Source: Streptomyces sp. NBC_01439
Lineage (GTDB): Bacteria > Actinomycetota > Actinomycetes > Streptomycetales > Streptomycetaceae
NCBI RefSeq assembly: GCF_036227605.1
Contig: NZ_CP109487.1
Coordinates: 1,612,001-1,676,000 of the forward strand
Length of the DNA: 64,000 nucleotides
Reading direction: 5' to 3'
Both the position numbers and the translations under genes were made by a program. Every line of letters begins with the position of its first letter. Position 1 is the first letter of the stretch. Positions 39,588 through 47,932 of the stretch are shown here, piece by piece. The notes beneath the pieces are model-generated. The model saw nothing but the letters and a program-made list of their open reading frames with translations, did no database searches and was not told the DNA's origin.

Positions 39588-40847
39588 GTGCTGGCAGATG
39601 ATTTCATCGAATTATACGGGGGGGCCGTCACGCGCGATGACTTTCCTCCTTCACTAAGAGAAAGAATGGCCGAGCTATGTGAATGTGTGCTCAACAAGCA
39701 TCGCGCATACCTGGCCTTCCTCGACCATAGGGTGGGACTTCGCACACGAGTGGAGATCGTGAATTCTCCGTTCTTCACTTGTCGCGCCAAGGAGTTACGC
39801 GAGCGTGAGTACGTACTGGTGATCCCCGTCGGAGTGGTGTGCCGTCTTTACGTGCTGGCTCACCTATTGCTCCGATATTGGGGACGCTCTCACGTGTACA
39901 TGCCAGTGTGGGCGAACGGTGACTGGCGGCTTCCTCCAGCTCTGGAGCCTCTCTTCGGTAGGGTTCGGATGGACGGCCAGGTATCGTGGTGGACGGATTT
40001 GGAGGGCCTGTACGCGCAGGTCCGATCACCGGATTTCGAGTACGACGCGGAGTGCTTGGCCATGCTTGCACTCACTTTCCTCGTTGGCCATGAATCGGCA
40101 CATGTCTACCGTCGCCACGCGAAGGCACTAGAATTCTTGAGGTCCCGAGGAGAGGTTCGCGGCGAGGTTGAAGAGCGGACTTATCGCCGCTTCGCCGAAA
40201 CCGATGTCGATCTGATAGGCACTCTCTGGGCGTTGGATTTCCAGTGGCTCGGCTTCCAAGGCGCATCCGAGCAGGTTGTGCCACAGTTGGGATACTTGCG
40301 GATGTCGTATGCGGTCACCATGCTTTACGCCTTGCACGACGCGCACCGTAAGGAGATCAAAGCCTACTCCAATGGCGCATACTGCCACCCCGTTATCAGG
40401 CGTCAGATGTTCAGCATGGCTAGCCATGACTGGGCGCAGACAAATCCTGAGAATTTTCCAGGATGGCACGAGGTAGAGTTGGAGGGCTGGAATCAATGCA
40501 GCTCTGCAATCCACCAACTCAACTTTAGCGTCTTCATGGGTGATTTCGGGAAGCAGCCGGAGGGGACTTCAGGCTATCCCGTTTCGGCTCTGCAATACAA
40601 CGTGACTGAAGGCCGAATGTGGCAGAGGGCTTACGAAGCAGAGCTCGTACTGTATCGCGCTGTCAGAAAAGTCTACTTGGACCAGGAAGATTTCCTGGTC
40701 CCCTTGATACCTCCGATGGCTGATTCCGAACGCGTCGACAAAAGCATGGTCGCTCGTGCCATGGCCTGGGACGATTCCATCCCGCGTACCGCGATGACCA
40801 TGCTCAAGCGGCACGTACAGCGCCGGGATTCGAACAGGCCGAGGTGA
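39588..40847 (+). CDS. putative HExxH zinc metallopeptidase
   Basis: The 419-residue protein has HESAH at residues 168-172 in a hydrophobic helix (LTFLVGHESAHVYRRHAKAL), and about 32 residues later ETDVD (204-208), which gives the gluzincin-type HExxH...E/D pattern. The rest has no membrane segments or signal peptide, so it is probably cytoplasmic. The arrangement resembles stand-alone conflict-associated peptidases such as the Lit-like group (phage exclusion), but relationship to a named family could not be confirmed. It starts with GTG 15 bp after the 121-residue gene. Codon use is AT-richer than the surrounding chromosome, a sign of horizontal acquisition. Confidence 0.65.
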   Translation: MLADDFIELYGGAVTRDDFPPSLRERMAELCECVLNKHRAYLAFLDHRVGLRTRVEIVNSPFFTCRAKELREREYVLVIPVGVVCRLYVLAHLLLRYWGRSHVYMPVWANGDWRLPPALEPLFGRVRMDGQVSWWTDLEGLYAQVRSPDFEYDAECLAMLALTFLVGHESAHVYRRHAKALEFLRSRGEVRGEVEERTYRRFAETDVDLIGTLWALDFQWLGFQGASEQVVPQLGYLRMSYAVTMLYALHDAHRKEIKAYSNGAYCHPVIRRQMFSMASHDWAQTNPENFPGWHEVELEGWNQCSSAIHQLNFSVFMGDFGKQPEGTSGYPVSALQYNVTEGRMWQRAYEAELVLYRAVRKVYLDQEDFLVPLIPPMADSERVDKSMVARAMAWDDSIPRTAMTMLKRHVQRRDSNRPR

Positions 40848-41790
40848 GAAGATGTGGCCTGTGCGGGGCTGCGCGGACCGCCTCCGGGTCAACACCCTTT
40901 CACCCCCACCACGGGCTGGAAACGAGGGTTACTCCTCGTCGGTCAAGGCCTTGGCGAACGCGCGTTCGGAGTCGAGCGAACGTAAGAGGGGGCCGTGGAG
41001 CCTGCGGGTCACCGCGCCTGGCGCATCGCGCAAAACTCGGCCAGGGTGAGGGCGGCTTTGGTGATGACGTGCGGTTGGGGCTGATGCGGGATCTGCGGCA
41101 GATCGTCACGGTGCATGCCTTGCAAGCACGGGGAACCGGCGGCTGGCTGAACGGCGCGCTGGACACCCCCGACAACCACCTTGATCAACCCGTCGACGAC
41201 CAGAACATCTACCCGGGAATCCAGCGGCCTCATGAGGGCGACGACCCGCCAGCGCCCGAGCCGGGGTTCCACCTCCAGCCCGAGCACTTTCCGTGGTTTC
41301 GGCGGGTCCTCGCCCGAACCGCGGCCGGCCGGCCTGACGGCCTTCGCCGGAGATGGCACAGCCACCGCGCAGTAGCTGACCAAGAGGCAGGGACAACGCC
41401 ACTTCACCAGCCTGATCCACGCCGCCACCGACAGCGTCCAGGACGCATACGTACATCTCCACGGCGTGACTTCGTCGGCACCGATCACGTCTTCCGTCTC
41501 AACTCCCCAAACCTTTCAGGACTCATGCTGACCGTGAATCTGGAGGAAGTCCGCCTGGTACCGGTGGGCGAGGGACACCAGCCGCAGCCGACCGGTGCAC
41601 TGCGCGTCCTTCAGTAGATGAGGGTGTCCCGCGCGCCGGGATCTCGATCGGACGTGCGGACGGCCCCGGCCGCACCAGTCGCAGATCCCGCACCCGGCAC
41701 CGCCCGGCCCCTCCGAGATGACGTGCGCCGGAGGCGCAGTTCAACTCACGGGGCGCCGTGACCGCCGGTCAAACCCGGGATTGACCAGAG
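40848..41790. other. stretch without intact gene, containing one copy of a dispersed repeat
   Basis: Open frames here overlap on both strands with no consistent codon bias. The right part (41600-41723) is a copy of a repeat also found at 53852. On the minus strand that copy reads VISEGPGGAG..ICDWCGRGRP, like the decayed end of a small Cys-containing protein. No other structure was seen. Confidence 0.4.
41600..41723 (-). repeat. diverged direct repeat, left copy (pair at 53852-53974)
   Basis: About 124 bp align with 53852-53974 in the same orientation. The best-conserved 63 bp (41661-41723 against 53912-53974) differ at about 6 positions. On the minus strand both copies encode a GPGGAG..ICDxCGRGRP segment, so each may be a remnant of the same gene. 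The two copies lie on either side of the conflict island. Confidence 0.65.
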
Positions 41791-41820
41791 ATGATCTTGA
41801 TCGTCGGGATAAAATCACGC

Positions 41821-42960
41821 ATGGTCTTGGCGCAGCGCGAACGTCCACTGATAGCAGTCGTCGGCAGCGTGGACGGAACACGCGCCTTCAATCCTCCGCT
41901 GCGCGCGGTCGGCCAGGCTCGTGCTGCCTGCAGAGAGCTTGGGCGCGAACTGGCTCGGGCGGGATGTGACATCGCAGTCTTCTCCAGTAAACCCACCTAC
42001 ATCGAACATGATGTGGTGCACGGCTACGCCGAAGGGACCGACACTCAGAACCCCGGCAGGGTGGCGGCGTATCCACCGCGCCACCGAGAGATCGCCTTCG
42101 CCCTGCCCGAGGGCAGTTCGGTCGCCTTGGACACCTACCGGGACACGAGTGGCGAGTGGGAAGTCTCCTACTACCGGACGCTGTTGAACTGCGACGGGGT
42201 TCTTCTGGTGGGCGGCGGGCAGGCCACCCGGGTGGCCGGCATCGTCGCGATGGCGCAAGGCATTCCGGTCCTGCCGGTTGCCGCCTTCGGAGGCGGCGCC
42301 GGACAGGTGTGGGTCAACCTCGACAAGGTGCGCAATCATGCGGACGACGAGGACATCGCTCTGCTCGGTCAGGACTGGTCCACGGACAGTGCGGCGCGGC
42401 TGACTGCCAGTCTGATGCGGCAGCGAACCCGACGCGCGGAGGCGGCTCGAATCCAGGAGCGCGCTGACCGGTCGTCGGCACGTCGGACCGGCGGCGGGCT
42501 GACGGTCGCCGTCCTGTGTGCAGTCACAGCCCTCGCGGCCCTCGTCCTCGCCGACGGACCGGGCCGTGCCGATGCACGCGCTTTGGCGGCCCTGACCGCG
42601 GCTCCGCTGCTCGCATCGGTGGCCGGGGCGATAATCCGCAACTCCTTCGAGACGGAGACCGGCTGGGTACGGGCGGGGATCAGGGGCTTGGGGGCGGGCC
42701 TGGTGACCGTCCTGCTTTACTTCGCCTCTCAACTCCTGGCGGTACCGGCCCTCTTCGACCAGCTGGACGTACGCAGGCTGCTCTTCTTCGCGATCCCGCT
42801 GGGATTCAGCGCGGGCTTCACCTTCGATCTCGTGTACGAGCGGCTGCGTGCGGGGGCGATTGCGACACCGCCGCAAATGCCGGAGCTCACGGCGCCGGGC
42901 GCCGCCGGTCCGCCGACCGCTCCGGGCACACCTCCCCACTCACCTCCGGGCACGCCCTAG
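41821..42960 (+). CDS. SLOG/LOG-like nucleotide-sensor domain fused to C-terminal membrane segments
   Basis: The N-terminal 200 residues form a Rossmann-like domain: PLIAVVGSVDG near the start, LARAGCDIAVFSS, then CDGVLLVGGGQATRVAGIVAMAQGIPVLPVAAFGGGAGQVW, the glycine-rich GGG..T loop and following Gly patch of SLOG/LOG-type domains. After a basic helical linker come about four hydrophobic segments (residues about 226-246, 258-275, 286-312, 320-340) and a Pro-rich tail. In the SLOG families a nucleotide-ligand sensor is coupled to membrane or enzymatic effectors in conflict systems; here the membrane part would be the effector. The ATG at 41791 would add 10 residues; 41821 fits the domain start better. 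An amyloid-motif gene follows 74 bp downstream. Confidence 0.7.
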   Translation: MVLAQRERPLIAVVGSVDGTRAFNPPLRAVGQARAACRELGRELARAGCDIAVFSSKPTYIEHDVVHGYAEGTDTQNPGRVAAYPPRHREIAFALPEGSSVALDTYRDTSGEWEVSYYRTLLNCDGVLLVGGGQATRVAGIVAMAQGIPVLPVAAFGGGAGQVWVNLDKVRNHADDEDIALLGQDWSTDSAARLTASLMRQRTRRAEAARIQERADRSSARRTGGGLTVAVLCAVTALAALVLADGPGRADARALAALTAAPLLASVAGAIIRNSFETETGWVRAGIRGLGAGLVTVLLYFASQLLAVPALFDQLDVRRLLFFAIPLGFSAGFTFDLVYERLRAGAIATPPQMPELTAPGAAGPPTAPGTPPHSPPGTP

Positions 42961-43034
42961 GGGTGGCTTGCCGCCCGGTACGGTGTACCGCAGAGGCCAC
43001 GACGGAGTCGAGGCAGGAGGGAGGTCGTAGGGAG

Positions 43035-43436
43035 ATGGAGCCGATCCTCATCCAGCCGGCCCTGCTGATCCGCATTGCCGCCGACACGTCGCGGAACTCA
43101 CTCTGGCGATGGTTGCAGCGGCTTGTCCGACGTCCGACCACCGGTGAATCCGCAGAGCCTGAACTGGCCGCCTTCGAGGAGTCACCGGCCGATCCACGAC
43201 TGGCGCGGGAGCTGATCGGGGCACTGGTCCGACGGGCCGCCCAGGAACCCGAGTTCGGCGCCGACCTGGAGAGGTGGGGCGAGGTGGCAGAGGACGAGGG
43301 CGGCCGGGTCGGCAGCGTGACCAACACGATCTCGGGCGGGACGTTCCAGGGATCGGTGATCCAGGGCCGGGACTTCCACGGGGTGAACATCTTCAATGCC
43401 TCACCTGCGGCGGGCCCGAGCAACGGGGATCAGTAG
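43035..43436 (+). CDS. small protein with C-terminal RHIM/PP-like amyloid signalling motif (BASS type)
   Basis: The 133-residue protein has a helical N-terminal region (for example ALLIRIAADTSRNSLWRWLQRLV and ARELIGALVRRAAQEPEFGADLERW). Its C-terminus, residues 97-120, contains NTISGGTFQG followed by SVIQGRDFHGVNIF. The GG..xGxVIQGxDxxG arrangement resembles the RHIM-related amyloid signalling sequences described for actinobacterial NLR-like proteins and their effectors (BASS families; PP motif in fungi). In known systems such C-terminal motifs sit on effectors that are nucleated by a receptor. The gene ends 7 bp inside the 3' end of the opposing NB-ARC/TPR gene and lies 74 bp after the SLOG-membrane gene. 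No matching motif was seen in the neighbouring receptors. AGGAGG at 43015 serves as a distant ribosome-binding site. Confidence 0.65.
   Translation: MEPILIQPALLIRIAADTSRNSLWRWLQRLVRRPTTGESAEPELAAFEESPADPRLARELIGALVRRAAQEPEFGADLERWGEVAEDEGGRVGSVTNTISGGTFQGSVIQGRDFHGVNIFNASPAAGPSNGDQ
43323..43394 (+). other. coding segment for amyloid-like motif
   Basis: This is the segment encoding residues 97-120 of the preceding entry: Asn97, Gly101-Gly102, Gly106, Val108-Ile109-Gln110-Gly111, Asp113 and Gly116 are the positions that give the pseudo-palindromic G..xxVIQG..xG look of the RHIM/PP group. Assignment is by eye. Confidence 0.6.
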
Positions 43437-46400
43437 GTCGGCAAAGGCGGTCCGGGCTGCCGGGCAAGCCGGGCCAACCGGGCCGCCTCACGGAGGATCT
43501 GCTCCGACTCCGAGCGGCGACCCGCACGACGCAGCGCGCTGCCAAGGTTGTAGAGGGCCTGGCATCGACCGCTGATGTCGCCCAGCTCGGCGAAGGCCTC
43601 CGCGCTCGCGCGCAGCTGACGCAGCGCCTCCTCGACGCTGCCCACGAACTCCAGCGCGAGGCCCAGATTGCCGACCGTGTGTGCCCAGGCCCCGCGGTCG
43701 CCGAGCTCCTGCAGCAGTTCGGCTGCGGTCCTCAGCGCCGCCACGGCACCCTCGTATTCCCGCTCCTCCACGAGCGCGCTGCCCAGGTTGTTGAACCCCT
43801 GTGCCTGGCCCCGCCGGTCACCGACCGCAGCGTACTCCACGAGGTTCGCCCGGAAGGTCGCCGCGGCGAGTCCCGGCTGTCCGCCCTCCCATTGCGCCAG
43901 TCCCAGGTTGTCTCGAGTTCGCAGCAGGCCGGCGGTGTCGTCCGCCTCCCGGGACAGGGCGATCGCCTCCGACAACCGATCAACGGCCTCGGCATGACGC
44001 CCGAGCCGGCGCAGCGCGTTGCCCGCATTGTTGAGCGCCTGCGCCTCACTGGAACGATCGCCCAGCTCTCGGTAGATGCGCCGAGACCGCAGCAGATGGT
44101 CCAGGGCCTCCTCGAACCGGCCCGCCTCGAAGAGCGCGAGGCCGAGGTTGTTCAGTGCCTGCGCCTCACTGCGCCGGTCCCCGAGTTCTGCGTGGATGCG
44201 GCTGGCCAGGAGCAGGGCGTCAACGGCGTCCGGCACGTGGTCGGCCTCCAAGAAGGCCGCCCCCAGGTTGTTGAGCGCCTGTGCCTCGCCGTGCCGGTCG
44301 CCCAGCTCGGCGAAGAGCGTGACGGCTTCGGTCAGACACTCGACTGCCTCCACTGTGCGGTGCACCTGCCGCAGCACGTTGCCGAGGTTGTTGCGCACCT
44401 GGGCCTGGCCGTGGCGTGCTCCGGCCTGTGCGTAAAGGTCCACGGCACGCTCCAGCACCGCAATGGCATCGGCCGGCCGGCCGACGGACCGCAGTGCACC
44501 GGCAAGGTTGGCGAGCTGTCGGGCCGCCTCCCGGGGCCGGTCCGCCAACGGCATCAGGCCGAGCGCCTGCTCGAAGGAGTCGAGGGCCTCGGTGGCCCGT
44601 CCGGCCCGCAGCAGCGCCGTACCGAGGTTGTCGAGAACCTCCGCGCGCTCCGGGTCGTACCCCAAAACGGTGTAGCGCTCGACGGCCGACGCCAGCACGG
44701 CGGTCGCTTCCTCGGTCCGGCCGGCCTCCAGGAGGGCAGCTCCAAGGTTGTTGAGCGCGAGGGCGTCCGCCGGTGCATCTCCCAGTTCGCGGTAGACGTC
44801 ATGAGCCCGTTCGAAGCACGCGACGGCTTCGTCGAACCGTCTCAGATGGGTAAGCGCCGCCCCCTGGTTGGTAAGTGCCGTCGCCAGCAGGGCCTCGTCG
44901 GACCGCGCTTCGGCGGCCTCGAACACCCGGTCGTTGATACGGAGCAGATCCCCGAAGAACCTTTCCTCGGTGAGGAAATCGACCAGTGCGAGGGCCAGGT
45001 CGACGGCGGTGTCCACCGAGCCGCTGTCGATCACCGCCAGCAGGTTGAGGCGCTCCTCCGCCAGCCATTGCACGGCGCTCTCCCGGTCCGGGAAGCGCCG
45101 GTTTCCCTTGCGTAGCGCGGCCTGCGCGGCCCGCGTGCGTGAGAGGTAGGAGGCAGTGAGCCGAGAGGTCGCGGCGGCCTGCTCCATCGGCATCCCTTCG
45201 GCGGCGCGCTCTCTGGCATACAGCCTGATCAGGTCGTGCATGCGCCAGCGTTCCCCTGCCGCATACTCCAGCAAGTGGGCGTCGGCCAGCGCCGCCAGCA
45301 ACCGCCGGGCCTCGCCCGAAGGAACGTCGAGCAGGCGGGCCGCCGACGGTGTGGCGACGTCGGATCCCGGGGCGATCGCCAGGTACTGGAGCGCCCGCGC
45401 CTCGGGCGCCGCAAGACGCAGGTAGGACAGCTCCAGTGCGGCGCGTACCGACCGGTCACCACCGTCGTGGACTTCGAGGCTCCTGAGCCGGTCCCGGGAA
45501 TCTGCCAGTTCCACCGCCACCTCGGTGAGCCCGACAGCGGGATGCCCGGCCAGCCGGGCGGCCAACAGGGTCAGCGCGAGCGGGAGGAAACCACAGAGCT
45601 CGGCAAGCCGAAGCGCCTCGGCGGGTTGGTCCCGTACCCGGTGGTCCGGTCCGCTCTGCTGCAGCGCCGCGTCCAGCATGGCCACGGCCGCCTCCGGAGC
45701 GGGCAGCACCAGATCGAAGAGCTCCGCCGTACCCGCGGCGCTGCGTGAACGCGTGGTGACGAGGACTCCGACACCCGGCACGCCGGGAAGCAGCGGCTGG
45801 ACCTGGCTCCACGAAGTCGCGTCGTCCAGCACGATGAGGATGGGCAGGCCGGCGTCGGCCAGGTCGGCCAGAAGCACCCGGTACAGCTCGGCCTGTCCCG
45901 CGGCCTCGACCGGGATCTCCGCCGGTGGGGCACCGAGGGTGCGCAGCAGCAGGTTCATCACCCGCTCCGGGGAGTACAGGTCCTGTCCGGCGGTGTTCCC
46001 GTTCAGGCTGGCGAAGACGACTCCGCCCGGATAGAGCCCGCTATCCCTGGCATGGTGCGCCACCCTCAGGGCTAGTGCCGTCTTGCCCACACCAGGCAGA
46101 CCCGTCACCGCGACCACGGGCGCCTGCCGCCGGCTGACGGCCGGGGCGAGGGCGGTCAGCAGCGCTTCGGTCTCGGCGTTCCGCCCGGTGAACAGGCCGG
46201 GGCTCGGCAGCGGGGCGGCGAGCGGGCCACGCTTGCGTGCGGTCAGCCAGAGCGGCTCCCGCCGTTCGGCCGACGAGCGGTCCAAACCCGCGAGGTACTG
46301 GGCGATCCGGCCGTGCCGGTGACGCCGCAGGGCCTCGGAGATCCGCGGATCGGTCGGTGGCAACCGCTCTGCCAGGGTGTTCAGCTCACCTTCGGTGAAC

Positions 46401-47932
46401 ACGGCCGGCAATCGTACGGTGATCGCACGGGCGAGCAGGCTCCGGGCCTGGTGGCCCAGGCCGACGGGGTCCGTCCCGGCAGTAGCCAGCAGCAGCACGT
46501 CCCCCGTGGCCGGGTCCCCGAGGAGCTCGGTGAGGGACCGGGCCAGCTCGTCGCCGGACTCCCCCGCCAGCCGAGTGTCGAGGTCGTCCAACCACAGGAC
46601 GGCGGGCGAGGCCAGCGGGTCCTCACGCAGCATGGCCGCGAGGTCCCCCGCCGAGATTCCCCGGGGCGGGCAGAGCACCCATCGCGCGAACAGCCTGTCG
46701 GTCATCCCTTCCCACAGAGTGCGGGTGCGACCGCTCACGGGCGCGCCGGTGAGCAGGACGAATCGGTCGCCTTCCCGCGAGAGGGCCGTGGTCATGGCCG
46801 TGGCCAGTTCCTCATCCGCCCGCCGGGAAAGGTACGGCGGAAGCGCGGACAAACTGCGGGTGCCGTGCTCTGCCGGGGTGGCGGCGGCCGGCAACGGCCG
46901 CACGCCGTACTGGATGGCGCGGAAGTCGGTCAGCTGAGACACCCGCGCCCGGGTCAGGCGGCCCGCCGCGGCATAGGCCTCCGGAAGCCCGTACTCCCAC
47001 CCAGCGGAATCGTGTGGCGCGCCGAGTGAGTAGACGACGCCCGCCTCGGTGCGCAGAAATACGGGCACCTTCCGGACCGACACCGATACCGTCGCTCCCC
47101 GGCGCAGCGTGATCCGTGCTGCTCCCTCCCACCAGATGGGGTTCTCCGACACGTCGAGCACCAGGGTGGGGCCGTCGGGCACCTTGATGGCGGTGGCGGG
47201 CCAGGCGGCATCCCCCACCGTGATGTGGCTGCCATCGTGGCGGACCGCCAGTACGAACGTCTCGGCCTCAGGCGATCGGCCGCGGTCCGGCGGCGCCATG
47301 GCGCGGCTCCCCGCACCCCTGCCCGTACCCGGGCCAGCGCCGACGTCGAGGATCCGGGCCAGTCGGGTGGTGTTGTGGCTGCTCCGCACCCGTTCGGGCA
47401 GCCGCCGCCCCGCCCCCGTGAACCAGCGGCGCAGTCCCTCGTGTCGGGCCGGATTCTCCATCGCGGCGCGCAGGACGGGTTCCATCAGTTCGTCCACGGT
47501 GTGTCCGACGAGGTCCCCGAGCCCGGCATCGGCGAGCACGGCTGCCCAGGTGACGCGCTCCTCGAGGGCCAGAACGGGGGATAGGCCCCGATGCACCGCC
47601 GCGACCAGATCGCCGATCTGTCGCAGTGGATCCTCCGGCCCGCCCCGGGACAGCTTCGCGCTGAGCCGTTCGCGGAGCGGTGTCAGCAGGGTGGGCAGCA
47701 GCGCCATGTAAGCGCCGCTGTTGCGAACCGACCACGGCCCGTACCAGACGTCGGATTCCGAGGCCACGTCCAGTGTCGGCTCCGTCCGTACCCGGACGAT
47801 GCGCAGGAGTTCCGGTTCGATCCGGACCGCGGTGCTCAGCGCCACGGCCAGCCTCAGGGCCTGCGGCGGGAGGTCCTCCGGCTCCGGTGCGCGGGCGGGC
47901 AGGCCCGGCAGTCGAGGGCTGCCCGCCGTCAT
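43430..47932 (-). CDS. large tandem-NTPase (degenerate P-loop module plus NB-ARC) protein with 12 TPRs
   Basis: The ATG at 47932 forms an ATGA overlap with the upstream stop, giving 1500 residues. Residues 1-130 are helical and include ESDVWYGPWSVRNSG, a motif seen in SAV_2336-like actinobacterial proteins. Residues about 215-300 are beta-rich. Residues about 390-545 form a first NTPase-like module: GAPVSGRTRT at the P-loop (Arg replaces the Walker Lys) and VLWLDDLDTRL. Residues about 600-950 form an NB-ARC module: GLPGVGKTALAL (about 611), ILIVLDDATSW (about 697), VLVTTRSRS. Residues about 1010-1490 hold twelve 40-residue TPRs with QALNNLGxAL cores. It is the likely sensor/switch of the operon, using NTP-driven conformational change. 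Invader recognition through the TPRs is inferred. Confidence 0.85.
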   Translation of the reverse strand: MTAGSPRLPGLPARAPEPEDLPPQALRLAVALSTAVRIEPELLRIVRVRTEPTLDVASESDVWYGPWSVRNSGAYMALLPTLLTPLRERLSAKLSRGGPEDPLRQIGDLVAAVHRGLSPVLALEERVTWAAVLADAGLGDLVGHTVDELMEPVLRAAMENPARHEGLRRWFTGAGRRLPERVRSSHNTTRLARILDVGAGPGTGRGAGSRAMAPPDRGRSPEAETFVLAVRHDGSHITVGDAAWPATAIKVPDGPTLVLDVSENPIWWEGAARITLRRGATVSVSVRKVPVFLRTEAGVVYSLGAPHDSAGWEYGLPEAYAAAGRLTRARVSQLTDFRAIQYGVRPLPAAATPAEHGTRSLSALPPYLSRRADEELATAMTTALSREGDRFVLLTGAPVSGRTRTLWEGMTDRLFARWVLCPPRGISAGDLAAMLREDPLASPAVLWLDDLDTRLAGESGDELARSLTELLGDPATGDVLLLATAGTDPVGLGHQARSLLARAITVRLPAVFTEGELNTLAERLPPTDPRISEALRRHRHGRIAQYLAGLDRSSAERREPLWLTARKRGPLAAPLPSPGLFTGRNAETEALLTALAPAVSRRQAPVVAVTGLPGVGKTALALRVAHHARDSGLYPGGVVFASLNGNTAGQDLYSPERVMNLLLRTLGAPPAEIPVEAAGQAELYRVLLADLADAGLPILIVLDDATSWSQVQPLLPGVPGVGVLVTTRSRSAAGTAELFDLVLPAPEAAVAMLDAALQQSGPDHRVRDQPAEALRLAELCGFLPLALTLLAARLAGHPAVGLTEVAVELADSRDRLRSLEVHDGGDRSVRAALELSYLRLAAPEARALQYLAIAPGSDVATPSAARLLDVPSGEARRLLAALADAHLLEYAAGERWRMHDLIRLYARERAAEGMPMEQAAATSRLTASYLSRTRAAQAALRKGNRRFPDRESAVQWLAEERLNLLAVIDSGSVDTAVDLALALVDFLTEERFFGDLLRINDRVFEAAEARSDEALLATALTNQGAALTHLRRFDEAVACFERAHDVYRELGDAPADALALNNLGAALLEAGRTEEATAVLASAVERYTVLGYDPERAEVLDNLGTALLRAGRATEALDSFEQALGLMPLADRPREAARQLANLAGALRSVGRPADAIAVLERAVDLYAQAGARHGQAQVRNNLGNVLRQVHRTVEAVECLTEAVTLFAELGDRHGEAQALNNLGAAFLEADHVPDAVDALLLASRIHAELGDRRSEAQALNNLGLALFEAGRFEEALDHLLRSRRIYRELGDRSSEAQALNNAGNALRRLGRHAEAVDRLSEAIALSREADDTAGLLRTRDNLGLAQWEGGQPGLAAATFRANLVEYAAVGDRRGQAQGFNNLGSALVEEREYEGAVAALRTAAELLQELGDRGAWAHTVGNLGLALEFVGSVEEALRQLRASAEAFAELGDISGRCQALYNLGSALRRAGRRSESEQILREAARLARLARQPGPPLPTY
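43440..44895 (-). repeat. 12-copy TPR-coding array with 120-bp period
   Basis: Each 40-residue TPR occupies exactly 120 bp, so the DNA repeats with that period. The AQALNNLG core is nearly identical in copies centred near 44030, 44150 and 44270. This points to recent duplication or gene conversion in the ligand-binding part of the receptor. Confidence 0.85.

Noticed and set aside
41009..41488. Minus-strand frame of 159 codons
   Set aside because: No recognisable motif, overlapping frames on both strands of equal quality, and no ribosome-binding site; treated as remnant DNA.
43440..44895. Regularly spaced repeats that could be taken for a CRISPR-like array
   Set aside because: The unit is 120 bp, continuous and in frame, encoding TPRs; there are no spacers or short palindromic repeats.
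43274..45115. Plus-strand frame of 613 codons opposite the TPR region
   Set aside because: It mirrors the 120-bp TPR periodicity of the minus-strand gene and has no independent coding character.
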